Assembly (NCBI GenBank): GCA_947632155.1
Contig: CANROF010000001.1
Location: forward strand, 31,344 to 95,343
Reading direction: 5' to 3'
Length of the DNA stretch: 64,000 nucleotides
DNA from: an uncultured Oscillospiraceae bacterium
Lineage (GTDB): Bacteria > Bacillota > Clostridia > Oscillospirales > Oscillospiraceae
A program made the translations under genes and the position numbers. The notes beneath the pieces were generated by a model. The model made no database searches, was not told where the DNA came from, and saw only the letters and a program-made list of their open reading frames with translations. Of this stretch, positions 26,383 to 34,350 are shown piece after piece; position 1 is the first letter of the stretch; the number at the start of each line of letters is the position of its first letter.

Positions 26383-27072
26383 ATGGCGGATAAGATTCTT
26401 GTGGTGGAGGACGACGTCAACATCGCCGAGCTCCTGCGGCTCTATTTGGAGCGGGAGGGCTACGAGGTGTCCATCGCCCACGACGGCGAGCGCGGCGCGG
26501 CCCAGTTCGAGGCGGCGCAGCCGGACCTGGTGCTGCTGGACATCATGCTGCCGAAGTTAGACGGCTGGGAGGTCCTGCGGCGCATCCGGGCCAAGGCGAA
26601 AACGCCCGTCATCATGGTCACCGCCAAGGGCGAGACTTTCGACAAGGTCACGGGCCTTGAGATGGGCGCCGACGACTACATAGTCAAGCCCTTTGACATG
26701 AAGGAGGTGGTGGCCCGCATCCACGCGGTGCTGCGGCGTTACGGCGGCGGCGCGGAGGATCAGGGCCAGCCCCGGAAGCTCACCTTCGACAAGCTCATCA
26801 TCGACATGGAGAGCTTCGTCCTCACCGTGGACGGCCGGGAGGTTGACATCCCGCCCAAGGAGATGGAGCTCCTTTTCTTTATGGCCTCCTCCCCCAACCG
26901 GGTGTTCACCCGCAACCAGCTTTTGGACGAGGTCTGGGGCTTTGACTACTTCGGGGACTCCCGGACCGTGGACGTCCACATAAAGCGCCTCCGGGAGAAG
27001 CTGGAGAACGTCTCCGACAAGTGGAGCCTCAAGACGGTCTGGGGCGTGGGGTACAAATTCGAGCTCAAGTAA
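26383..27072 (+). CDS. OmpR-family response regulator
   Basis: 229 residues. Receiver domain with acidic pair EDD (residues 8-10), phospho-acceptor Asp in LVLLDIMLPK (about 53) and Lys in VKPFD (about 104). The winged helix C-terminus (about 130-228) has EMELLFFMASSPNRVFTRNQLLDEVWG and the RTVDVHIKRLREKL recognition region. A TATAAT at 26333-26338 precedes it. The partner kinase follows 26 nt downstream. Confidence 0.95.
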   Translation: MADKILVVEDDVNIAELLRLYLEREGYEVSIAHDGERGAAQFEAAQPDLVLLDIMLPKLDGWEVLRRIRAKAKTPVIMVTAKGETFDKVTGLEMGADDYIVKPFDMKEVVARIHAVLRRYGGGAEDQGQPRKLTFDKLIIDMESFVLTVDGREVDIPPKEMELLFFMASSPNRVFTRNQLLDEVWGFDYFGDSRTVDVHIKRLREKLENVSDKWSLKTVWGVGYKFELK

Positions 27073-27098
27073 TTGGGCGCCCGAAGGAGGGGAGCGGC

Positions 27099-28559
27099 GT
27101 GAGAGGCCGTCTTCGCGGAATCTTCGTCAAAAACTTCATAACCGTGGCGCTGCTCTTTTGCCTGAGCTTCGTTATCCTGGGCGCGGCCTTCGCCGGGATG
27201 AGCTACAGCTTCGTCCGCCGGGAGCGGGCCCAGGCCATGCTGGAGTCCGCCGGGACCGCGGGAGTGGTCCTGCGCTCCTTCGCCCAACAGTGGCAGACGG
27301 ACTACGACGACATAAACATGCGCGGGGCCCTGTCCTGGATCTCCAGCATGGCGGGCTATCACATCATGGTCACCGACGGCCAGGGGAGCATCCTCAACTG
27401 CTCGGACGCCGAGGCCAACTGCCCCCATTACGGCATGTCCGTCCCCGCCGGCGTGGTGTCCGCCGTCAACCGGGAGGGGTCGTATCAGGCCATCACCACC
27501 CTGGGCGGGGCCTTTGACGCCCCCAGATTCGTGGTGGGCATACCGCTTCCCGCCGGGTCGCGCCCCGGGTATCTCTTCGTCTCCGACGAGGCGGGGCGGA
27601 TAAGCGGCGTGTGGCTGAGCTTCGCCCGGATCTTCCTGGCCGCGGCGCTGGCGGTGGTGGCGCTGAGCTTCGCCGTGGCGTTTTTCGTGGTGCGAAAGCT
27701 CTCCCGGCCCATCAAGGAGATGTCCGACGCCGCCCGCAGCTACAGCCGCGGCGACTTCACCCCCCGGGTCCACACCGACGGCAACGACGAGGTGGCGCAG
27801 CTCGCGGAGGCCTTCAACGTCATGGCCGACTCCTTGGAGCGCAGCGAGCGCGGCCGCCGGGAGTTCATCGCCAACGTCTCCCACGAGCTGAAGACCCCCA
27901 TGACCACCATCTCCGGCTTTGTTGACGGCATCATCGACGGCGCCGTCCCGCCGGAGCGGGAACGGGAGTACCTCCAGATCATCTCCTCCGAGACAAAGCG
28001 CCTCTCCCGGCTCATCCGGGGGATGCTGGACATGTCCCAGCTCCAGTCCTTGACGCCCATGGAGCTGTCCAGCCGCTCCTTCAACCTCACGGAGGTCATC
28101 TGCCAGTCGCTCATAAGCCTGGAGCAGAAGATCACCGACCGGGGCCTGGACGTGGACACGGCCCTGCCGGAGGAGCCCATCTTCGCCGTGGGCGACGGGG
28201 ACGCCATCACCCAGGTGGTCCACAATCTCCTGGACAACGCCGCCAAGTTCTCCGCCCCCGGCACCGTCATCACCGTGAAGCTCTGGCGGGAGGAGGGCCG
28301 GGCCTACGTCTCCGTGGCCAACCGGGGCGACACCATCCCCAAGGAGGAGCTGCCCCTCATCTTCGAGCGCTTCCACAAGACCGACCGCTCCCGCAGCCAG
28401 GACCGGGACGGCGTGGGACTGGGGCTCTATATCGTCAAGACCATCCTGGACAGCCACGGCGGGAACATCTACGTCACCAGCCGCGACGGGCTCACCACCT
28501 TCTCTTTTGACTTGAAGCTGGCAAAACCAAGGCCGGAAAAGCCGGAAAATGACGGATGA
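27099..28559 (+). CDS. sensor histidine kinase, HAMP/HisKA/HATPase type
   Basis: 486 residues from a GTG start (GAAGGAGGGG just before; the open frame runs further up but into the regulator gene). Membrane segments at about 10-32 and 170-195 flank an outside sensor domain of about 135 residues. Then come HAMP (about 195-248), HisKA with NVSHELKTPMTTISGF (His about 260) and a HATPase with NLLDNAAKF, the F box RFHKTDRSRS and GVGLGLYIVK. Partner of the regulator upstream. Signal unknown. Confidence 0.94.
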   Translation: MRGRLRGIFVKNFITVALLFCLSFVILGAAFAGMSYSFVRRERAQAMLESAGTAGVVLRSFAQQWQTDYDDINMRGALSWISSMAGYHIMVTDGQGSILNCSDAEANCPHYGMSVPAGVVSAVNREGSYQAITTLGGAFDAPRFVVGIPLPAGSRPGYLFVSDEAGRISGVWLSFARIFLAAALAVVALSFAVAFFVVRKLSRPIKEMSDAARSYSRGDFTPRVHTDGNDEVAQLAEAFNVMADSLERSERGRREFIANVSHELKTPMTTISGFVDGIIDGAVPPEREREYLQIISSETKRLSRLIRGMLDMSQLQSLTPMELSSRSFNLTEVICQSLISLEQKITDRGLDVDTALPEEPIFAVGDGDAITQVVHNLLDNAAKFSAPGTVITVKLWREEGRAYVSVANRGDTIPKEELPLIFERFHKTDRSRSQDRDGVGLGLYIVKTILDSHGGNIYVTSRDGLTTFSFDLKLAKPRPEKPENDG

Positions 28560-28639
28560 CGGTGGAAAAAGTTCACTTTGTTTACAAAACATAAACAGTT
28601 TATTAACACACTTATTCCTTTTATACTATACAATATAAT

Positions 28640-28788
28640 CGAAGCGATTCTCCGACAGCCGGTGATAGTCCCCAATATTGCCGCGCTGTCCGCTTCGGCG
28701 GATCTCTCCCAATCCGTCTCTCAGCGCAAGCTGAGCGTTTCTCCCTCATTTTTGGCGGAAATGCCCCGTCCCACAGGACGGGGCATTT
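28640..28788 (+). ncRNA. candidate structured RNA with its own terminator
   Basis: Between the kinase gene and repeat B3. CGAAGCG/CGCTTCG and GACAGC/GCTGTC form one arm closed over a 25-nt loop. A GNRA-loop hairpin CTCAGC-gcaa-GCTGAG follows, then AAATGCCCCGTCC/GGACGGGGCATTT (28759-28788), which looks like a terminator. AT-rich sequence with TATACT (28622) and TATAAT (28634) lies just upstream. It matches no riboswitch class I know, and no gene is directly attached downstream. Confidence 0.35.
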
Positions 28789-28796
28789 CACTTTGT

Positions 28797-28985
28797 CGAA
28801 AAAGCCCTGGCGGGCTTTTTCGACAGGGGGAACGTGCGGGAAATTTTTCTGAATTTTGCGAAATTCAGAATATTTTCCCTGCTGTTTTGCTCCGCGCACG
28901 GCCCGTAGGGCCGTACACTCCGCAAAACAAAAGGTATTTTTTCCGACGCGCATGTCGTCGGAAAAAATATTGAATTTGATTTTTT
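28797..28985 (+). repeat. dispersed four-hairpin element, family B copy 3 (B3)
   Basis: Hairpin D is TGTCGAAAAAGCCC with GGGCTTTTTCGACA. Linker GGGGAACGTGCG follows. Hairpin C has GGGAAA..TTCTGAATTT and loop TGCG. Hairpin B is closed by GTTTTGC/GCAAAAC around ACGGCCC/GGGCCGT. Hairpin A is TTTTTTCCGAC/GTCGGAAAAAA. Same direction as the kinase gene and candidate RNA upstream. Confidence 0.9.
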
Positions 28986-29080
28986 TGACAAGATGAACTG
29001 CCCTGGCGGCGGGATTTTGCGTTGCAAAATGGGCGGGAATGTGGTATTCTTTATCATTATTATTTTTTGGAGGTTTTGCT

Positions 29081-31183
29081 ATGACGAGAGCGGAAGCGCG
29101 GGAAAAGGCGCGGGCGCTGGTGGCGCGGATGACGGTGGAGGAGCGGGCCGGGCAGCTCCGGTATGACGCCCCGGCCATCCCGCGTCTGGGCGTCCCGGCC
29201 TACAACTGGTGGAGCGAGGCCCTTCACGGCGTGGCGCGGGCCGGGCAGGCCACGGTCTTCCCCCAGGCCATCGGCCTCGGGGCGGCCTGGGACCCGGAGC
29301 TCCTGCGCTCCGAGGCGGAGGTCATCGGCCTGGAGGGCCGGGCGAAATACAACGCCGCCTGCGCCCACGGCGACAGGGACATCTATAAGGGCCTGACCTT
29401 CTGGTCCCCCAACGTCAACATTTTCCGGGACCCCCGCTGGGGCCGCGGCCACGAGACTTACGGCGAGGACCCGTACCTGACGGCCCGCCTGGGCGCGGCC
29501 TTCGTCCGGGGCCTGCAGGGGGAGGGGGAGACTATGCGGGCCGCCGCCTGTGCCAAGCACTTCGCCGTCCACTCCGGCCCGGAGGGGGAGCGCCACCGGT
29601 TTGACGCCCGCGTCTCCAAAAAGGACATGGCGGAGACATACCTGCCGGCCTTCGAGGCGCTGGTGCGCGAGGCGAAGGTGGAGGCGGTGATGGGCGCCTA
29701 CAACCGGGTGAACGGCGAACCGGCCTGCGCCAGCGCGGTCTTGCAGGAAAAGCTCCGGGGCGAGTGGGGCTTTGAGGGCCACTTTGTCTCCGACTGCTGG
29801 GCCATCCGGGACTTCTTCACCGGCCACGGCGTGGCGAAGGACGCGGTGGAGGCGGCGGCTCTGGCGGTGAACCGGGGCTGCGACCTCAACTGCGGCAGCA
29901 CCTACGCCTTTATGATGAAGGCTTACGAGGAGGGGCTTGTCTCCGAGGCGACCATCACCGAGGCCGCCGTCCGGCTCTTCACCACCCGCTTCATGCTGGG
30001 CCTTTTTGACGGCAGCGAATATGACAGCGTGCCCATAACCGCCGTGGAGGCCCCGGAGCACCTGAAGCTGGCGGAAAAGGCGGCGCTGGAGAGCGCGGTG
30101 CTCCTTAAAAACGACGGGCTCCTGCCCCTGGATAAGTCGAAGATCAGGACCCTGGCGGTCATCGGCCCCAACGCCGACAACCGGAACGCCCTGGTGGGCA
30201 ACTATTACGGCAGCGCCTCCCGCTATTGGACGGTGCAGGAGGGGATCCTGGACTACCTGGAGGGCAGCGGCGTCCGGGTGCTGACCGCCGCGGGCTGTCA
30301 TCTTTACAAGGACCGCTGCGAGTCCCTGGGCCGCCCCGGCGACAGGCTGGCGGAGGCCGCCGCCGTTGCCGAGGCCAGCGACGCGGTGATCCTGTGCGTG
30401 GGCCTCGACAGGACCCTGGAGGGCGAGCAGGGCGACGCCTCCAACAGCGACGCCTCCGGCGACAGGCGGGATCTGGCGCTTCCGGAGCCCCAGCGCTCGC
30501 TCATGGAGGCCGTGGCGAAAACCGGCAAGCCCACGGTGGTGTGCCTCATGGCGGGCAGCGACGTGGACCTCGGCTACGCCCGGGACCATTTCGATGCCAT
30601 CCTGGACCTGTGGTATCCGGGTGCGGAGGGCGGTAAAGCCGCGGCGAAGCTCCTGTTCGGGGAAGTCTCCCCCTCCGGCAAGCTGCCCGTGACGTTTTAC
30701 GAGTCCGTTGACGACCTCCCGGCCTTCGAGGACTACTCCATGGCCCGCCGGACCTACCGCTATATGGAGGTCCCGGCCCAGTATCCCTTCGGCTTCGGCC
30801 TCACCTACTCCGACGTCCGGGTGACGGCGGCGGAGCTGGAGGAGCGCGGTGAGGGCCTTGAGGCCCGCGTCACGGTGGAAAACCTGGGACCGCGGGACAC
30901 CGGCGACGTGGTGCAGATCTACGTCCGGTGCGAGGACTCCGATCTTTCGCCCCGCAACCCGTCCCTCTGCGCCTTCCGGCGCGTCTGGCTGAAGGCCGGC
31001 GAGGCCGGGACGCTCACGATTCCCATCTCCCATGACGCCCTGACGGTGGTGGACGGCGACGGCCGGCGCGTCGTGGACGGCAGGACCTTCACCTTCCACC
31101 TGGGCACCTCCCAGCCCGACGAAAAGAGCCGCCAGCTCACCGGATACGCCCCCCTGCGCGTGACGTATACCGCCGCCCCATGA
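29081..31183 (+). CDS. glycoside hydrolase family 3 (beta-glucosidase/beta-xylosidase type)
   Basis: 700 residues, no signal peptide, so cytoplasmic. The N-terminal GH3 barrel has PAYNWWSEALHGVARAG and the DPRWGRGHETYGEDP loop typical of bacterial beta-xylosidase/beta-glucosidase branches. The nucleophile Asp is D238 in HFVSDCW. The C-terminal alpha/beta domain (about 340-570) is followed by a fibronectin-III-like domain to the end. The ATG at 29081 follows TTGGAGG by 8 nt and is chosen over an upstream in-frame ATG. It would split short beta-linked oligosaccharides taken up from plant or host glycans. Exact sugar specificity is not predictable. Confidence 0.93.
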   Translation: MTRAEAREKARALVARMTVEERAGQLRYDAPAIPRLGVPAYNWWSEALHGVARAGQATVFPQAIGLGAAWDPELLRSEAEVIGLEGRAKYNAACAHGDRDIYKGLTFWSPNVNIFRDPRWGRGHETYGEDPYLTARLGAAFVRGLQGEGETMRAAACAKHFAVHSGPEGERHRFDARVSKKDMAETYLPAFEALVREAKVEAVMGAYNRVNGEPACASAVLQEKLRGEWGFEGHFVSDCWAIRDFFTGHGVAKDAVEAAALAVNRGCDLNCGSTYAFMMKAYEEGLVSEATITEAAVRLFTTRFMLGLFDGSEYDSVPITAVEAPEHLKLAEKAALESAVLLKNDGLLPLDKSKIRTLAVIGPNADNRNALVGNYYGSASRYWTVQEGILDYLEGSGVRVLTAAGCHLYKDRCESLGRPGDRLAEAAAVAEASDAVILCVGLDRTLEGEQGDASNSDASGDRRDLALPEPQRSLMEAVAKTGKPTVVCLMAGSDVDLGYARDHFDAILDLWYPGAEGGKAAAKLLFGEVSPSGKLPVTFYESVDDLPAFEDYSMARRTYRYMEVPAQYPFGFGLTYSDVRVTAAELEERGEGLEARVTVENLGPRDTGDVVQIYVRCEDSDLSPRNPSLCAFRRVWLKAGEAGTLTIPISHDALTVVDGDGRRVVDGRTFTFHLGTSQPDEKSRQLTGYAPLRVTYTAAP

Positions 31184-31220
31184 CCCCCCCGGCCCGCCGA
31201 GGCCCGGGACGGGAAGGCGC

Positions 31221-31250
31221 TTGACAAGCCCTCGTCCCGTCTGGTACAAT
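31221..31250 (+). promoter_or_regulatory. promoter of the ferredoxin-like gene
   Basis: TTGACA, 18 nt, TACAAT. Confidence 0.75.
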
Positions 31251-31303
31251 TTCACTAAATAAGTCAAGAGACGCGAAATGCTTTCAAACCGGGGGGATAC
31301 AAA

Positions 31304-31996
31304 ATGATTCGAAGGATCGTCAAGATCGACGGGGAACGGTGCAGCGGCTGCGGCCTCTGCGCGGACGCCTGCCACGAGGGGGCCATCGGCATCGTGGACG
31401 GCAAGGCGAGGCTGCTGCGGGAGGACTACTGCGACGGGCTTGGCGACTGTCTGCCCGCCTGTCCGGCGGGGGCCATCTCCTTTGAGGAGCGGGAGGCCCC
31501 GGCATACGACGAGGCGGCGGTACAGGCGTCCAAGCGAAATAAGGCCGCGAAAATGCCGCCCCTCGGCTGTCCCGGAGCCGCTTCAAGGGCGCTCCGCCGT
31601 GAGGAATCCCGGGCGGAAGCCGCCGCGGTCCCCAGCCGCCTTTCCCAGTGGCCGGTGCAGATCAAGCTGGCCCCCGTGACGGCGCCGTATTTTGACGGCG
31701 CGGATCTGCTGGTCGCCGCCGACTGCGCCGCCTACGCCTACGGGAACTTCCACAACGATTTCATCAAAAACAGAATCACCCTGATCGGCTGCCCAAAGCT
31801 GGACGCGGTGGACTACGCCGAGAAGCTGACGCGGATCCTGGCGGGGAACCGCGTCCGGAGCGTGACGGTGGTCCGCATGGAGGTGCCGTGCTGCGGCGGC
31901 ATCGAAAACGCCGTGAAGCGTGCGGTCCAGGCCGCCGGGGAGGTCGTCCCGTGGAGCGTCGTGACGCTCTCCACGGACGGACGCATCGTCGAATAG
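31304..31996 (+). CDS. 4Fe-4S ferredoxin-domain protein, function unknown
   Basis: 230 residues. The N-terminal 60 residues carry two clusters' worth of Cys (CSGCGLCADACHEGA and CDGLGDCLPACPAGA; the second spacing is slightly longer than in classical ferredoxins). The C-terminal part (about 95-230) has conserved-looking LIGCPKLD and VPCCGGIENAV motifs with a Cys pair. This architecture is found as a single gene in many strict anaerobes and probably serves electron transfer; no enzyme partner is adjacent. It has its own promoter. Confidence 0.85.
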   Translation: MIRRIVKIDGERCSGCGLCADACHEGAIGIVDGKARLLREDYCDGLGDCLPACPAGAISFEEREAPAYDEAAVQASKRNKAAKMPPLGCPGAASRALRREESRAEAAAVPSRLSQWPVQIKLAPVTAPYFDGADLLVAADCAAYAYGNFHNDFIKNRITLIGCPKLDAVDYAEKLTRILAGNRVRSVTVVRMEVPCCGGIENAVKRAVQAAGEVVPWSVVTLSTDGRIVE

Positions 31997-32056
31997 CGCT
32001 CCGCGCCTCCGGCGGCGCTTATGCGCCCACGCATGTCCCCGCGGCGAGAAAACCTG

Positions 32057-32085
32057 TTGCAAAATCAGCCTGAAGATGTTATAAT
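32057..32085 (+). promoter_or_regulatory. promoter of murA
   Basis: TTGCAA, 17 nt, TATAAT. A second TATAAT at 32143-32148 lies closer to the gene without a clear -35. Confidence 0.75.
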
Positions 32086-32195
32086 TGGAAAGGCGCGGAA
32101 TAATAAAATTCTGGGGGCGGAATTTACCGCGTTTTTGGCGGGTATAATGAATATGCCCCCGCGCCGGTACAAAAGAAATTCAGGAAGGTGAGCCT

Positions 32196-33497
32196 TTGAC
32201 AAAGTACGTTATCAAAGGTGGGAAGCCGCTCAACGGCGAGATCGAGATAAGCGGCGCGAAAAACGCCGCCGTGGCCATCATACCCGCCGCCATGCTGGTG
32301 GACGGGTCCTGCCGTATTGAAAATATCCCCCAAATTTCCGATGTCACCATGCTCCTCAACATCCTCCGGCGCATGGGCGCCCAGGTGAGGACCGTGGACA
32401 GGCACACCATGGACATCGACTGCTCCGGCGTGCGCCGCGCCAACGCCGATTTTGACATGATGACCCGCATCCGGGCCTCCTATTACCTCATCGGCGCGCT
32501 CCTGGGCCGCTTCGGCGAGGCCGTGGTGGCCATGCCCGGCGGGTGCAATTTCGGCTCCGTGCGGCCCATCGACCAGCACGTCAAGGGCTTTATCGCCATG
32601 GGCGCCCAGGTGGACGTCCGGAACGGCACCGTCATCGCCAGGGTCCCGGAGGGGCGTCTGCACGGGGCGGAGATCTACCTGGACGTGGCGTCCGTGGGCG
32701 CCACGATAAACCTCATGCTGGCCGCGGTGTACGCCCAGGGCCAGACGCGCATCGAAAACGCCGCCCGGGAGCCCCACATCGTGGACGTGGCCAACTTCCT
32801 GAACGCCATGGGCGCGGACATCCGGGGCGCCGGCACCAACGTCATCAAAATAAGGGGCGTCAGCCGCCTCACCGGCGGGACCTACGCCCTCATCCCCGAC
32901 CAGATAGAGGCCGGGACCTACATGGCCGCCGTGGCGGGGACCGGCGGGAGCCTCCTTATCAAGAACATCATCCCCAAGCACATGGACTGCATCACCGGTA
33001 AGCTCCAGGAGATGGGCGTCACCGTCCAGGAGGGCGAGGACCGGATGCTGGTGAGCCGCTTCGGGCCTCTGCGCCGGATCAACGTCAAGACCTACTACTA
33101 CCCCGGCTTCCCCACGGACATGCAGCCCCAGATCGCCACGGTCCTGTGCCTTGCCCAGGGGACCTCCGTCATTACGGAGGGCGTCTGGGACACCCGGTAC
33201 AAGTACGTGAACGAGCTTTTGAAGATGGGCGCCAACATCACCGTGGACGGCCGCAAGGCCATCGTCGAGGGCGTGGAGCGCCTCACCGGGGCCAAGGTCA
33301 CCGCCTGGGACCTGCGGGCCGGGGCGGCCATGGTCATCGCGGGCCTGTGCGCCCAGGGCGTCACGGAGATCGAGGGCGTGGACTACATCGAGCGCGGCTA
33401 CGAGGACCTCATCGAAAAGCTCCGGGCCGTGGGCGCGGACATTGAGAGCGTCGAGATCCCCGACAGCGAGGAGCAGGAAGTCATAAAGATAGGTTGA
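32196..33497 (+). CDS. murA: UDP-N-acetylglucosamine 1-carboxyvinyltransferase
   Basis: 433 residues from a TTG start (GGAAGGTGAG before it). First committed step of peptidoglycan synthesis, transferring enolpyruvate from PEP to UDP-GlcNAc. The fosfomycin-target Cys is C117 in MPGGCNFGSVRPIDQH. Lys22-region GAKNAAV, the LIPDQIEAGTY motif and the GFPTDMQPQ motif are present. The SVRPIDQH form is typical of the MurA2/MurZ paralogue of Firmicutes. Confidence 0.96.
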   Translation: MTKYVIKGGKPLNGEIEISGAKNAAVAIIPAAMLVDGSCRIENIPQISDVTMLLNILRRMGAQVRTVDRHTMDIDCSGVRRANADFDMMTRIRASYYLIGALLGRFGEAVVAMPGGCNFGSVRPIDQHVKGFIAMGAQVDVRNGTVIARVPEGRLHGAEIYLDVASVGATINLMLAAVYAQGQTRIENAAREPHIVDVANFLNAMGADIRGAGTNVIKIRGVSRLTGGTYALIPDQIEAGTYMAAVAGTGGSLLIKNIIPKHMDCITGKLQEMGVTVQEGEDRMLVSRFGPLRRINVKTYYYPGFPTDMQPQIATVLCLAQGTSVITEGVWDTRYKYVNELLKMGANITVDGRKAIVEGVERLTGAKVTAWDLRAGAAMVIAGLCAQGVTEIEGVDYIERGYEDLIEKLRAVGADIESVEIPDSEEQEVIKIG

Positions 33498-33502
33498 ATA
33501 CT

Positions 33503-33526
33503 GGGGGCATAGCTTTTTATGCCCCC
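33503..33526 (+). terminator. hairpin after murA
   Basis: GGGGGCAT/ATGCCCCC 6 nt after the stop; the T run is weak, so read-through into rlmH is possible. Confidence 0.6.
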
Positions 33527-33547
33527 TGACTTTTATACAAGTGTACG

Positions 33548-34027
33548 ATGGTTGAAGTAACGCTTGTCTGCGTGGGAAAGCTCAAGGAGAAATTCTACCT
33601 GGACGCCTGCGCGGAGTACATAAAACGGCTGGGCGCGTATTGCAGGCTGACGGTCCTGGAGCTCCCGGAGGAGCGAAAGCCGGAGTCCCCCTCCCCGGCC
33701 CAGGTGGAGGCCGCCCTTTTTCGGGAGGCGGAGGCCATAAAAAGGGCCGTGCCCCGGGGCTCGGCGCTTATCGCCATGTGCGTGGAGGGGCGGGAGATGT
33801 CCTCGGAGAAGCTGGCGGAGACGCTGGCGGGGCTCGCCATGAGCGCCTCTAAGCTTGCCGTGGTCATCGGCGGCTCCGACGGGCTCCATGAGAGCGTCAA
33901 GGCCCAGGCGGCCCTGCGGCTCTCCATGTCCCCCATGACCTTTCCACACCACCTGGCCCGGGTCATGGTCCTGGAGCAGCTTTACCGGGCCTACAGCATC
34001 ATGAACGGAGGGAAATACCACAAATGA
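33548..34027 (+). CDS. rlmH: 23S rRNA (pseudouridine(1915)-N(3))-methyltransferase
   Basis: 159 residues, the usual size of this SPOUT-fold enzyme, which methylates pseudouridine 1915 in helix 69 of 23S rRNA using SAM. Markers are VTLVCVGKLKEKF at the start, IAMCVEGREMSSE, VVIGGSDGL (SAM knot) and the MTFPHHLARVMVLEQLYRA end. It overlaps the DUF2007 gene by 4 nt. Confidence 0.97.
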   Translation: MVEVTLVCVGKLKEKFYLDACAEYIKRLGAYCRLTVLELPEERKPESPSPAQVEAALFREAEAIKRAVPRGSALIAMCVEGREMSSEKLAETLAGLAMSASKLAVVIGGSDGLHESVKAQAALRLSMSPMTFPHHLARVMVLEQLYRAYSIMNGGKYHK

Positions 34028-34350
34028 ACGGCGAGTGGAGCTTCAAGTACACCTCCGGCATCGTGGGCGCCTGGCCCGTGGGTCCGGACGGGCAGCCCGA
34101 GGAGCCGGTCTTTTTGGAGCGGATCTTCGGAAACGAGACGGAGCTCGTGATGACCCGGAACATGCTCTGGGCCTGCGGCGTGCCCAGCGTGGGCCGCTAC
34201 CCCTCCGACGGGGTGTTGGGCAAGGTCATTTTAGGCCAGTCCGGCTTCGGTATGGATATTTTCGTCCCCAAAAGCACGCTGGAGGACGCGAAAAATATTA
34301 TCAGCGCCACTAACAATGACATTTTTAACGAGGAGGAACAAGAAAAATGA
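34024..34350 (+). CDS. DUF2007-like small protein
   Basis: 108 residues with an acidic C-terminus (NEEEQEK) and no membrane segment. Residues about 45-100 (LVMTRNMLWACGVPSVGRYP..GFGMDIFVPKSTLEDAKNII) fit the DUF2007 fold, related to PII-like signal proteins. Overlaps its neighbours by 4 nt on both sides, so it is co-translated with rlmH and the phosphosugar mutase. Role unknown. Confidence 0.75.
   Translation: MNGEWSFKYTSGIVGAWPVGPDGQPEEPVFLERIFGNETELVMTRNMLWACGVPSVGRYPSDGVLGKVILGQSGFGMDIFVPKSTLEDAKNIISATNNDIFNEEEQEK

Noticed and set aside
28650..28675. GGTGATAGTCC resembling part of an FMN riboswitch
   Set aside because: The flanking conserved segments of the FMN aptamer and any riboflavin gene are missing.
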